A stretch of 64,000 bases of DNA from assembly GCA_039636775.1 (NCBI GenBank), contig CP143429.1:372001-436000 (forward strand), written 5' to 3'. Below, piece by piece: positions 34,830 to 42,901 of this stretch. A program made the position numbers and the translations under genes. Under the pieces are notes generated by a model. It saw only the letters and a program-made list of their open reading frames with translations. It had not been told where the DNA came from and made no database searches. Positions within the stretch are counted from its first letter, which is position 1. Each line of letters opens with the position of its first letter. Origin of the DNA: Micrococcaceae bacterium Sec5.8 (GTDB lineage Bacteria > Actinomycetota > Actinomycetes > Actinomycetales > Micrococcaceae).

Positions 34830-35549
34830 TCAGATGGCGCAGCCGTCCGGGCCGCAGGCCGGTGCGGTCCCGTCTTTGTCCCCGCCGCCGGCTGCGGTGA
34901 CCATTTCCAGCGGGCGGCTGTCCTGCCAGGCCTGCTCGAGGGCCTCGGTGAACGTCTCGGCGGGCTGCGCTCCGGAGAGCCCGAATTTGCGGTCGATCAC
35001 GAAGAAGGGAACGCCGGTGATGCCCAGCGCACGGCCTTCCTCGAAGTCCATCCGGACGTCGTCGGCGTACTTGTCGGTGGTGAACAACTCGTCCAGTTCG
35101 GCGGCGCCGATCCCCAGCTCCAGCCCCAGCGAGGTCAGGTAGGTGCGGCTGCCAATGTCCTGGCCGTGTTCGAAGTGGGCGCTGAGCAGGCGTTCCTTCG
35201 CGGTGTCCTGCACCCCGTGCGCTGCCGCGAGGTGGATCAGCCGGTGGGCGGTGAAGCTGTTGGCGACCACGACGTCGTCGAACCTGTAGTCAAGACCTTC
35301 ACCCCTGGCCTGCTCTGCCACGTGCGCGAACATGCCGGCAACCTGGGCCGCGGCCATGCCCTTGCTGGTGCTCAGATAATCCAGTTCCGTGCCGTCGTAG
35401 TGCTCCGGTAATGCCGGATCCAACTGGTAGCTGCGCCACTGCACGTGCACCTCCGCACGGTGCGGAAACGCTGCGAGGGCGGTTTCAAAGCGGCGCTTGC
35501 CGATGTAGCACCAGGGGCATGCGACGTCAGACCAGATCTCAATCTTCAT
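34830..35549 (-). CDS. DsbA family oxidoreductase, FrnE-like
   Basis: This 239-aa protein has a thioredoxin fold with an inserted helical domain. The active site CPWC lies near the N-terminus (WSDVACPWCYIGKRRFETAL), and FEEGRALGITGVPFFVID holds the cis-Pro. It ends ACGPDGCAI, an extra CX4C pair. FrnE of Deinococcus has both CXXC and a C-terminal CX4C and acts as a cytoplasmic disulfide isomerase under oxidative stress, so a similar role is likely here. There is no signal peptide. ATG at 35549 is used; GTG at 35558 adds three residues. Confidence 0.88.
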   Translation of the reverse strand: MKIEIWSDVACPWCYIGKRRFETALAAFPHRAEVHVQWRSYQLDPALPEHYDGTELDYLSTSKGMAAAQVAGMFAHVAEQARGEGLDYRFDDVVVANSFTAHRLIHLAAAHGVQDTAKERLLSAHFEHGQDIGSRTYLTSLGLELGIGAAELDELFTTDKYADDVRMDFEEGRALGITGVPFFVIDRKFGLSGAQPAETFTEALEQAWQDSRPLEMVTAAGGGDKDGTAPACGPDGCAI

Positions 35550-35604
35550 GTCCGGCACAACCCTGGGGGCAGCGGCGCCATTCCCTGGCGGGCTGTCGGC
35601 TTGG

Positions 35605-36141
35605 TCACGGTGCGAGCGGGCGTTCCATCACAAAATCGTGTTCCACCGTGGAGCCGAGCTTGAACGACTTTGTGCCGACTTTGCGGAAGCCGGATTTCTC
35701 GTAGAACCGGATGGCGCGGCCATTCTGGCTGTTCACCCCAAGCCAGAGACCGCGGGCGCCGTGCGCCGCCGCCTCAGCCACGCTGGCGTGCATGAGTTCG
35801 GCGGCAGCACCGAGACCGTGGTGGTCCGGATGCACATAGCATTTGCTGAGCTCGGTGCAGGGCAGGCCCGTCAGGACCGCAGCCACGTCCGGGTCCTCGG
35901 TGGGGCGGGCCACGAGCAGGCTGTAGCCCCGGAGCCCGCCGCCGACGTCGATCACGAGGACGGTGACGTCGGGGTCGGCGAGGTAGCCGCGGAAGTTTGC
36001 CTCGCTGAGTGTGTTCGCGAGGTGGGCCGCGATATCTTCCGGGTCAGAACCGGGCGGGCATGCCAGCGGAAAGGTGACGGCCGCGAGCCAGGCCAGCGGG
36101 CCGGCGTCGTCCGCGGTTGCCGTTCGGATTACGTGCCTCAT
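35605..36141 (-). CDS. GNAT family N-acetyltransferase
   Basis: This 178-aa GNAT protein begins with the typical IRTATADDAGPLAWLAA. It has a substrate strand TVLVIDVGGGLRGYSLLVAR, acetyl-CoA binding region ELSKCYVHPDHHGLGAAAEL (motif A, here HHGLGAA) and motif B GLWLGVNSQNGRAIRFYEKS. The acceptor is unknown. It lies upstream of the FrnE-like gene on the same strand with a 55-base gap, so co-expression is possible. Confidence 0.88.
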   Translation of the reverse strand: MRHVIRTATADDAGPLAWLAAVTFPLACPPGSDPEDIAAHLANTLSEANFRGYLADPDVTVLVIDVGGGLRGYSLLVARPTEDPDVAAVLTGLPCTELSKCYVHPDHHGLGAAAELMHASVAEAAAHGARGLWLGVNSQNGRAIRFYEKSGFRKVGTKSFKLGSTVEHDFVMERPLAP

Positions 36142-36234
36142 GCCCAGAACCCTAGTCCGTGGAGGGGGCGGGCCGCGCTCCGTGAAGCGTTGTTGCGGCC
36201 CCGTGGGGGTGGGGCGGGCGTCTCACACCGGGGA

Positions 36235-37107
36235 TCAGCGGAAAGGGTAGGCAACATAGGCGAACCGGCTGGAATCCGGTGACCAGCTGTTAACGTTTAA
36301 GGTTCCCTGGCCGCCGGCTAAGGCCCAGGTGTGCAGCGGGGTGGCCCAGTCGTCCAGCGCAACGGCAACGACGTCGACCGGCAGGTCAGCCGGGTGACCC
36401 AGGGTGCCGGCCGGGAACCTGAGATAGCTGGCGCGGAGCCCGTCCGGGGACAGGTGCGGGAACCAGTCCACCGTGTCGCTGCTGACCAGGCGCTCCAGAG
36501 CTGACCCGTCACGGCGCACACGGGCGATCTGGGCGTGCCCCGGCCGGCTGCTGAACGCCTCCGTGTTGAGGTAGATCCAGGCGCCGTCCGGTGAGTATTC
36601 CGGTCCGTCCCAATGCCCGCCCCCGGTGCAGATGGTTGCCGGGTGCCCGCCGGCCGCGGGTATTCTCATCAGGCGTCCCGGGCCGGTGAAGTCGCCTCCT
36701 TCCACCCCCACGCAAGCGAGTTCCTCCCCGTCCGGGCTCACCCCATGCAGGAAGTACGAGAACCCCTCCGGCGCCGTGATCCGGTCCGCCGCCCCTCCCC
36801 GGGTGGCGGCCCGGTACAGGTGGCCGTCATCGGCGGAGAGGTAGATCTGGTCTCCGCCGGGGGCGAGCACATGGTCATTGTTGAGCCCGGGGACGCCGGT
36901 GAGGGGGATCAGCTCCGGTGAGCGGGAGGACAGGTCCAGCCGCCACAGGGAACCGCCGCCGTTGAGGATGAGAGCGGTATCGTCCGGCGTCCAGTTGGGT
37001 GCCTCCAGCAGCAGGTCGTTGCTGGCGAAGATCAGCTCCCGGGCCCCCGTGGTGACGGATGCGATCCACACTTCACAGCGCTGCCCCGGCCTCAGCGCCC
37101 GGCTCAT
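36235..37107 (-). CDS. TolB-like beta-propeller protein in sugar cluster
   Basis: This 290-aa protein lacks a signal peptide and consists of WD40/TolB-type blades: repeats such as NWTPDDTALILNGGGSLWRL, SPDGEELACVG, YSPDGAWIYLN and LSPDGLRASYLR. Such proteins in Actinobacteria are called TolB or biopolymer transporter Tol, but without a Tol system here it may be a soluble binding or processing enzyme (for example oligogalacturonate-lyase-like fold). It starts 42 bases downstream of the isomerase gene on the same strand and probably belongs to the same operon. Confidence 0.78.
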   Translation of the reverse strand: MSRALRPGQRCEVWIASVTTGARELIFASNDLLLEAPNWTPDDTALILNGGGSLWRLDLSSRSPELIPLTGVPGLNNDHVLAPGGDQIYLSADDGHLYRAATRGGAADRITAPEGFSYFLHGVSPDGEELACVGVEGGDFTGPGRLMRIPAAGGHPATICTGGGHWDGPEYSPDGAWIYLNTEAFSSRPGHAQIARVRRDGSALERLVSSDTVDWFPHLSPDGLRASYLRFPAGTLGHPADLPVDVVAVALDDWATPLHTWALAGGQGTLNVNSWSPDSSRFAYVAYPFR

Positions 37108-37148
37108 CCCGGACGCCCGGGGGTGCTGCCCGCCACGATCCCGCCGAA

Positions 37149-38144
37149 CTACTGCGTGAAGGCGGCGTCGAAGGAGGTGGTGGACGCCGGGAAATCGAAT
37201 TTCTTCAGCGCGGCGAGGGCCTCGGGCGCCCCGTGGAGGCGGTCCATGCCGGCGTCCTCCCACTCGATGGAGATGGGGCCGGTGTAGCCGATGGCGGTCA
37301 AGGCGCGGAAGGATGATTCCCAGGGGACGTCGCCGCGGCCCGCGGAGACGAAGTCCCAGCCGCGGCGGGGATCGCCCCAGGGCAGGTGCGAGCCCATCAC
37401 GGTGTTCCGGCCGGTGGGGCGCAGCTTCGTGTCCTTGCAATCGACGTGGTAGATCCGGTCCTTGAAATCCCAGATGAAGGAGACCGGATCGATGCCCTGC
37501 CACATGAAGTGGGACGGGTCCCAGTTCAACCCGAAGGCCTCGCGGTGCCCGATGGCTTCGAGGGTGCGCACGGTGGTCCAGTAGTCGTAGGCAATCTCGG
37601 AAGGGTGGACCTCATGGGCGAAGCGGACCCCGCATTCATCGAACACGTCCAGGATGGGGTTCCAGCGGTCGGCGAAGTCCTGGTAGCCGGCGTCGATGAC
37701 CTTTTCCGGGACGGGTGGGAACATCGCCACATACTGCCAGATCGAGGAGCCGGTGAACCCCACCACGGTGTCCACACCGAGGGCTTTGGCGAGGCGGGCG
37801 GTGTGTTTCATTTCCTCGGCGGCGCGCTGCCGGACGCCTTCAGGGTCCCCGTCACCCCAGACCTTGGCCCCGACGATGGCCTCGTGCCGGAAATCGATCG
37901 GGTCATCGCAGACCGCCTGGCCCTTGAGGTGGTTGGAGATCGCCCAGACCTTGAGGTTGTACTTCTTCAGCACGGCGAGTTTGGCCTCGACGTAGCCGGG
38001 TTCGTCCCAGCGCCAGGCGTCCAGGTGGTCGCCGGAGACGGCGATTTCCAGGCCGTCGTAGCCCCACCCGGACGCCAGGCGTGCGACGTCCTCGAAAGGC
38101 AGGTCGGCCCATTGGCCGGTGAACAGGGTGTACGGGCGGGCCAT
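37149..38144 (-). CDS. sugar phosphate isomerase/epimerase-like TIM barrel (331 aa)
   Basis: AP-endonuclease-2/xylose isomerase-type barrel of 331 aa. Metal ligand areas are in VKVWAISNHLKG-like strands, FAHEVHPSEIAYDYW, LNWDPSHFMWQG, YHVDCKDTKLR and ISIEWEDAGMDR. In the lgd levoglucosan pathway two enzymes of this family (LgdB1/LgdB2) do elimination and hydration of 3-keto sugars; the sequence fits such a role by context. The start codon lies one base after the upstream oxidoreductase stop, so translation is coupled. The precise substrate is unknown. Confidence 0.85.
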   Translation of the reverse strand: MARPYTLFTGQWADLPFEDVARLASGWGYDGLEIAVSGDHLDAWRWDEPGYVEAKLAVLKKYNLKVWAISNHLKGQAVCDDPIDFRHEAIVGAKVWGDGDPEGVRQRAAEEMKHTARLAKALGVDTVVGFTGSSIWQYVAMFPPVPEKVIDAGYQDFADRWNPILDVFDECGVRFAHEVHPSEIAYDYWTTVRTLEAIGHREAFGLNWDPSHFMWQGIDPVSFIWDFKDRIYHVDCKDTKLRPTGRNTVMGSHLPWGDPRRGWDFVSAGRGDVPWESSFRALTAIGYTGPISIEWEDAGMDRLHGAPEALAALKKFDFPASTTSFDAAFTQ

Positions 38145-38145
38145 G

Positions 38146-39339
38146 TCAGGCTCCTTCGGGGACGGAGGTCGGTGCGGGGGAGGCTGCGGGGAGGCCGGCC
38201 AGCTGGATGATGGAGCTCTTGGCCGCTGCGCTTTCTTCCACTGCGGCCAGAATGCGCTGGACGATCAGACCGTCCTCGAACCCCGGCGAGGGCGGGGCCC
38301 CCGTGCTGATCGCGACCAGGAAGTCGCGGATTTCGTGCGTGAAGGTGTGTTCCCATCCGATCACGTGCCCCTGCGGCCACCAGGCCCCGGCGTAAGGGTG
38401 AACGGGTTCGTTGACCAGGATGCGCCGGAAGCCCTGCTCCCTGACCGGAGCCGTCGCGTCCAGGAAGCCCAGTTCGTTCAGGTTTTCCAAATCAAACAGG
38501 ATGGACCCTTTCTCTCCATAGATCTCCAGCTGGAGTGAGTTTTTCCGGCCGGTGGCCACCCGGGACACCTCCACGGAGGCGACGGCCCCCGAGGCCATCG
38601 AGAGCGTAGCCCAGGCGGCGTCGTCGACCGTAACCTCCTCCGGTCCGTCCGCGCCGGGCCGCTGCGAAGTGAAGGTGTGCAACCGGCCGGAGACCTCGGT
38701 GACCTCCTCTCCCAGCAGGAACAGCACCTGGTCGATGGCGTGGGAGGCGATGTCGCCCAACGCTCCGGACCCCGCGGTGTCCCGGTTCAGCCGCCAGGTC
38801 ATGGGAGCTTCCGGGTCCACCAGCCAGTCCTGAAGGTAGGCTGCCCGGATGTGCCGGACGGCACCCAGCCTGCCCTCGCTGATCAGTTCCCGGGCCAGGG
38901 CCAACGCCGGGATGCGCCGGTAGTTGAACCCAACCATGGACTGGATGCCCTGGCTGCGGGCAGACTTCGCCGCCGCCGTCATCGCTTCCGCCTCGGCCAG
39001 GGTATTGGCGAGCGGCTTCTCCACCAGTACGTGCTTGCCGGCGGCGAGCGCGGCGACGGCGATCTCCGCGTGCATGAACCCCGGGGCGCAAATGTCCACG
39101 ATGTCGATGTCATCCCGGGCAATGACCGAGCGCCAGTCCGTAGCGGACTCCGCCCAGCCGTACCTGGCGGCGGCCTCGGCGACGCCGGCGGCATCCCGAC
39201 CAACCAGGACGCGCTGTTCAAACGCCGGGACGTCGAAGAAGCTGGCAACGTTGCGCCAGGCATTCGAGTGGGCCTTGCCCATGAACGCATATCCGATCAT
39301 GGCAACGCCCAGGCGCCGGGCGGCTTTGGAATCCAGCAT
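38146..39339 (-). CDS. Gfo/Idh/MocA oxidoreductase, levoglucosan-dehydrogenase-like
   Basis: This 397-aa NAD(P)-dependent dehydrogenase has a Rossmann start GVAMIGYAFMGKAHSNAWR, the EKPLAN motif (VEKPLANTLAEAEAM), and a substrate domain with YRRIPALALARELI, AAYLQDWLVDPEAPMTWRLN and SGALGDIASHAIDQ. These last motifs resemble by eye the Pseudarthrobacter levoglucosan dehydrogenase, which oxidises C3 of the anhydrosugar. Other 3-dehydrogenases of inositols or glycosides share them. It is nine bases from the next oxidoreductase in the same operon. Confidence 0.85.
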   Translation of the reverse strand: MLDSKAARRLGVAMIGYAFMGKAHSNAWRNVASFFDVPAFEQRVLVGRDAAGVAEAAARYGWAESATDWRSVIARDDIDIVDICAPGFMHAEIAVAALAAGKHVLVEKPLANTLAEAEAMTAAAKSARSQGIQSMVGFNYRRIPALALARELISEGRLGAVRHIRAAYLQDWLVDPEAPMTWRLNRDTAGSGALGDIASHAIDQVLFLLGEEVTEVSGRLHTFTSQRPGADGPEEVTVDDAAWATLSMASGAVASVEVSRVATGRKNSLQLEIYGEKGSILFDLENLNELGFLDATAPVREQGFRRILVNEPVHPYAGAWWPQGHVIGWEHTFTHEIRDFLVAISTGAPPSPGFEDGLIVQRILAAVEESAAAKSSIIQLAGLPAASPAPTSVPEGA

Positions 39340-39348
39340 TGGGCTGTC

Positions 39349-40470
39349 CTAGAGAGTAGCGGCGGTGGGGTCCCAGTCGGCGGGCAGCGGGGGAGCCGCC
39401 GACGCAGTACTGGCAAGGTCGATGAAGGTCCCGGTCTCGATGGATTCGGCGATGGAAACCATGGCGTCAAGCACGTGGTACGCCATCTGCCCCTGGGCGC
39501 GGTGGGGAACGCCGGCCCGGATGGCCCGGGCCATTTCCAGGACGCCGGTGCCGCGGGAGGACTTCGAACCGACGGCGGCGATGACCTCCGGAGCTTCCGC
39601 GCCGCGGCGCGTCAGCAGGATGTCGCCGTCGAACATGTTCGGATCGGGAAAAGCAATGGTCGCTTCGGTCCCGTTCACCTCCACGAAACCGGCCCGCTGC
39701 AGGTTGGAGTCGAAACTGAAGATGCTCTGGGACGACTCGCCTCCCGCGAACTGGGCGATCGCGCTGACGTGGCTCGGCACAGTCACCTCGAATTCCTCGC
39801 CGGCCTTGGGACCGGAACCAATGACCCGCTTCTGCCGCGAGGTGGATCCGAAGGCTGCCACCTTGGAGATCGGTCCGAACGTCTGGATGAGTGTTGTCAG
39901 GTAGTACGGACCGATGTCGAAGAGCGGCCCTGCGCCTTCCTGGAACAGGAACGCCGGATTCGGGTGCCAGGACTCCGGGCCCGGGGACTGCATCAGCGTC
40001 AACGCGGTCAGCGGAACGCCGATGCCGCCTTCGGCGATGATCCGCAGGGCTGTCTGCAGGCCCGCGCCCAGGAACGTATCCGGCGCGCAGCCCAAGCGGA
40101 CACCCGCGGCTTCGGCGGCTTTGAGCAGCGCCAGCCCGCTTTCCCGGTCCAGCGAGAACGGCTTTTCGCTCCAGACGTGCTTCCCGGCGTTGACGGCGGC
40201 GGTGGCGACTTCCACGTGGGCGGCCGGCGTGGTCAGGTTGACCACGATTTCCACGTCCGGGTGCGTCAGGGCAGCCTCGACGCCGCCGGATGCCGGGATC
40301 CCGAATTCTGCTGCCCGTGCCGCGGCGGCGTCCTCGAACATATCGGCCACGACGTGCACTTTGACGTCGGGGAAACCGGTGAGGTTTCCCAGGTACTCCT
40401 TGCTGATGACTCCGGCGCCGATGATGGCGACGCCGACGGGACCGGTGCGGGGGGAGCTGGACGTTGTCAT
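39349..40470 (-). CDS. second Gfo/Idh/MocA oxidoreductase of the sugar cluster
   Basis: This 373-aa dehydrogenase has VGVAIIGAGVISKEYLGNL, then NLTTPAAHVEVATAAVNAG, VWSEKPFSLDRESGLALL and substrate-domain GPLFDIGPYYLTTLIQTFG. It differs clearly from its neighbour and could catalyse the reductive end of the pathway (LgdC role: 3-keto sugar back to sugar). Its ATG overlaps the upstream isomerase stop by one base (TAATG), a coupling arrangement. Confidence 0.85.
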   Translation of the reverse strand: MTTSSSPRTGPVGVAIIGAGVISKEYLGNLTGFPDVKVHVVADMFEDAAAARAAEFGIPASGGVEAALTHPDVEIVVNLTTPAAHVEVATAAVNAGKHVWSEKPFSLDRESGLALLKAAEAAGVRLGCAPDTFLGAGLQTALRIIAEGGIGVPLTALTLMQSPGPESWHPNPAFLFQEGAGPLFDIGPYYLTTLIQTFGPISKVAAFGSTSRQKRVIGSGPKAGEEFEVTVPSHVSAIAQFAGGESSQSIFSFDSNLQRAGFVEVNGTEATIAFPDPNMFDGDILLTRRGAEAPEVIAAVGSKSSRGTGVLEMARAIRAGVPHRAQGQMAYHVLDAMVSIAESIETGTFIDLASTASAAPPLPADWDPTAATL

Positions 40471-41201
40471 TACTTACCTTCCTTCAGATACGCCAGGGAT
40501 TCGCCGACGGCGTCGAAAATATCGCCGTTGAAGTCATCAAGTTCCACCACACCCGCTTCGAGGTTCCTGGCGGCAGCGATGACCTCCCGTATCGGCATCC
40601 GGCCGGCACCGACGGCCACCTGGTCTTTGTCCACCTTGGTCAGCGGGCCGTCCTTGATGTGGATGAAGCGGACTCGGTCGCCGAGCCGTTCCAGCAGTGC
40701 GACCGGGTCCTCGCCGCCGACGGCGGCCCAATAGGTGTCCACCTCAAGCACCACCTGGGGGTCCAGGTTCTCTGCGAGCGCTTCCAGGGCGGACCGGCCG
40801 TTGATCCGGTTTTCGAGCTCGAACTCGTGGTTGTGGTACCCGACGGCGATCCCGTAGGCAGCGCCCTTGGCGGCCGCCGCGTTCAGCGCCTTCGCCGTTT
40901 CCACGATGTCCGCCTCTGTGGTCCACCGGGCGCTGTCCACGTGCGGGTCGATGACCGTACCGATGCCAAGCTTCTGCGCGGCCTGGAAGATTTCGTCCTG
41001 GTCGGCGCTAAGCAGCGGAGCATGGCCGGAGGGGGCGGTGAGCCCGTTCGCGGTCAGGGCAGCGGCCAAGGCGTCGGCATTGGCCACGAAGTTGTACGGT
41101 TCCACCGCTGTGTAGCCCAGTTCGGCCACGCGTTTGACCGTGCCTTCCAGGTCCTCTTCCAAGGGGCCGCGGACGGTGTAGAGCTGAAGGGAGTAAGTCA
41201 C
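40470..41201 (-). CDS. sugar phosphate isomerase/epimerase-like TIM barrel (243 aa)
   Basis: This 243-aa protein opens VTYSLQLYTVRGPLEEDL and continues with GIAVGYHNHEFELENRING, VVLEVDTYWAAVGGEDP (metal Asp) and VRFIHIKDGPLTK (His). It is the first gene of the minus-strand operon. The GTG at 41201 is chosen from AGGAG ten bases before it; the longer frame to 41264 crosses the promoter region. It may be the second isomerase (eliminase/hydratase) of an lgd-like pathway; it also resembles inositol-catabolism proteins. Confidence 0.85.
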   Translation of the reverse strand: MTYSLQLYTVRGPLEEDLEGTVKRVAELGYTAVEPYNFVANADALAAALTANGLTAPSGHAPLLSADQDEIFQAAQKLGIGTVIDPHVDSARWTTEADIVETAKALNAAAAKGAAYGIAVGYHNHEFELENRINGRSALEALAENLDPQVVLEVDTYWAAVGGEDPVALLERLGDRVRFIHIKDGPLTKVDKDQVAVGAGRMPIREVIAAARNLEAGVVELDDFNGDIFDAVGESLAYLKEGK

Positions 41202-41297
41202 AGATTCTCCTGGCGTAGATACTTTCGGCCCGGGGCCGATCCCGGCAGTTGCTGGCCGGTGCACAGCGACCTGGTGTTGAAGGCGGCCGCATCAGTA

Positions 41298-41335
41298 AAG
41301 CTAGAACAGCTTTTGACGGCAGTCAAGCAAAAGTT
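41298..41335. promoter_or_regulatory. promoter of sugar operon with overlapping ROK-type operator
   Basis: On the minus strand TTGACT (41321-41326) and TAGCTT (41298-41303) are separated by 17 bases, a good promoter for the isomerase-led operon. The -35 lies in a dyad TTGAC-GGCA-GTCAA at 41313-41326. The 26-base element 41310-41335 (CTTTTGAC...GTCAA...AAGTT) recurs at 42803-42828 before the ABC genes. Confidence 0.72.
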
Positions 41336-41398
41336 GGGCGGCAAATGTCGCAGAAGGGAATTGTGACGAACATAAGCCCGCCGTGCTTACATTGATTC

Positions 41399-42625
41399 AT
41401 GTCAAGTCCGACCCTCTCCGAGCTGCAGTCCACCCGCATTCCCGCGTCTGCCACGCCGGTGGTCGGCCAGGCGCGCACAGGGGAGCTGTTTCAACTCCTC
41501 CGCGACGGCCGGGCGCGCACGCGCGCCGAAATTGCCGAGCTGACCGGTCTGGCACGGTCGACCATCGCCGCCCGCGTTGAAGCGCTGACGTCGCTGGGCC
41601 TCATTGGTCCCGCCGGCGAGGCGTTCTCCTCCGGCGGGAGGCCGCCGTCGCGCTTCGCCTTCCAGCCCTCCGCACGGATTGTCATGGCGGTGGACGTCGG
41701 CGCCACCCACATTCTGGTGGCGGCCACCGACCTGAGCGGCCGTGTCCTCACCGAGTCCAGGATGGACATTGAAATCTCCGCCGGACCGCAGGCAGTGCTG
41801 GACCTCGTCGTGAAGCTCTGCCGCACACTGCTGGCCAGGACCGGCCGGGATGCCCGCGAGCTGGCCGGAATCGGGATCGGACTGCCGGGGCCGGTGGAGC
41901 ACTCCAGCGGCAAACCGGCCAATCCCCCCATCATGCCGGGGTGGGACGGGTTCGATGTGCCCCGCTACATTCAGCGCAGCTTCGACACCCACGTCGCCGT
42001 CGACAACGACGTGAACATCATGGCCCTGGGCGAACGGGCGTTCTTCTGGCCCGACGTCGAGAGCCTGCTCTTCATCAAAGTCGCCACCGGCATCGGCGCC
42101 GGGATCATCAGCGGCGGCTTGCTGCAGCGCGGCGCCGACGGAACTGCCGGGGACATCGGCCACGTCCGCGTCCCCCGCGGGGACGGCCTCCTTTGCCGGT
42201 GCGGCAATTACGGATGCCTGGAAGCACTGGCCTCCGGACCGGCAGTGGCTGCCGCCCTCACCGCCCAGGGCGTGCCCGCCGAAACCGGCGAGGACGTGCT
42301 CGAACTGGCGCGACGCGGCGATGTCAAAGCCGTCCAGGCCATGCGCCAGGCCGGGCGGGACGTGGGGGACGTGCTGGCAACATGCGTGAACCTGCTCAAC
42401 CCGTCCGTGATTGTCATCGGCGGCGGGCTGGCTGCAGGGGGCGAATACCTCCTGGCCGGCGTCCGTGAGGTGGTGTACCAGCGCTCCCTGCCGCTGGCGA
42501 CTGCCCGGCTGCGCATTGTCCAATCGATGGCAGCAGACCAGGCCGGCGTCCTGGGTGCCAGCCGGATGGTCGTGGACGACATTCTTTCCCCGGCCAGTAT
42601 TGAAGCCCTCCTGGATAAGGCCTAA
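41399..42625 (+). CDS. ROK family transcriptional repressor
   Basis: This 408-aa protein has an N-terminal winged helix (RTGELFQLLRDGRARTRAEI, then TGLARSTIAARVEALTSLGL) and a sugar-kinase-like ROK domain. The ATP-region VDVGATHILVAATDLSGRV, IGIGLPGPVEH and zinc-type motif GDGLLCRCGNYGCLEALASG are visible. ROK regulators such as XylR and NagC bind sugars and repress uptake and catabolic genes. It is divergent from the isomerase/oxidoreductase operon and precedes the ABC genes. It probably binds the two shared operators at 41310 and 42803. Confidence 0.92.
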   Translation: MSSPTLSELQSTRIPASATPVVGQARTGELFQLLRDGRARTRAEIAELTGLARSTIAARVEALTSLGLIGPAGEAFSSGGRPPSRFAFQPSARIVMAVDVGATHILVAATDLSGRVLTESRMDIEISAGPQAVLDLVVKLCRTLLARTGRDARELAGIGIGLPGPVEHSSGKPANPPIMPGWDGFDVPRYIQRSFDTHVAVDNDVNIMALGERAFFWPDVESLLFIKVATGIGAGIISGGLLQRGADGTAGDIGHVRVPRGDGLLCRCGNYGCLEALASGPAVAAALTAQGVPAETGEDVLELARRGDVKAVQAMRQAGRDVGDVLATCVNLLNPSVIVIGGGLAAGGEYLLAGVREVVYQRSLPLATARLRIVQSMAADQAGVLGASRMVVDDILSPASIEALLDKA

Positions 42626-42802
42626 GGAACATAGCCCTGCCGGGGCGCGGCCGGATTGAGGCCGCGCCCCGGTACGCCTGGGCGCGTTCTTCCGGCGGAA
42701 GGCCCCGCGTGGCGGCCGGCCGGCTGCGTCGAAACCACGGGCCGCGCGGATTATTCGGCGGCGCAACAAGGGTCACCAAAAAATTCACCGACTCATTCCA
42801 AA

Positions 42803-42838
42803 CTTTTGATTGACGATCAACATAAGTTCCACTAGCTT
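42803..42838 (+). promoter_or_regulatory. promoter of sugar ABC operon with matching operator
   Basis: TTGACG (42810-42815) and TAGCTT (42833-42838) are 17 bases apart. The overlapping element at 42803-42828 (CTTTTGAT, then ATCAA, then AAGTT) has the same 26-base length and outer sequence as that at 41310-41335, and the -10 is identical. It lies 63 bases before the binding-protein start. Confidence 0.72.
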
Positions 42839-42901
42839 TGTGGAAAGTCCGGAGGCCGGACTCTCGGTGTACCTCGCGAATCTCAGACAAGGAAGTCAGA
42901 A

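Noticed and set aside
38677..40734. Plus-strand frame of 685 codons across the Gfo/Idh genes
   Set aside because: It is antisense to two clear dehydrogenases and shows no domain.
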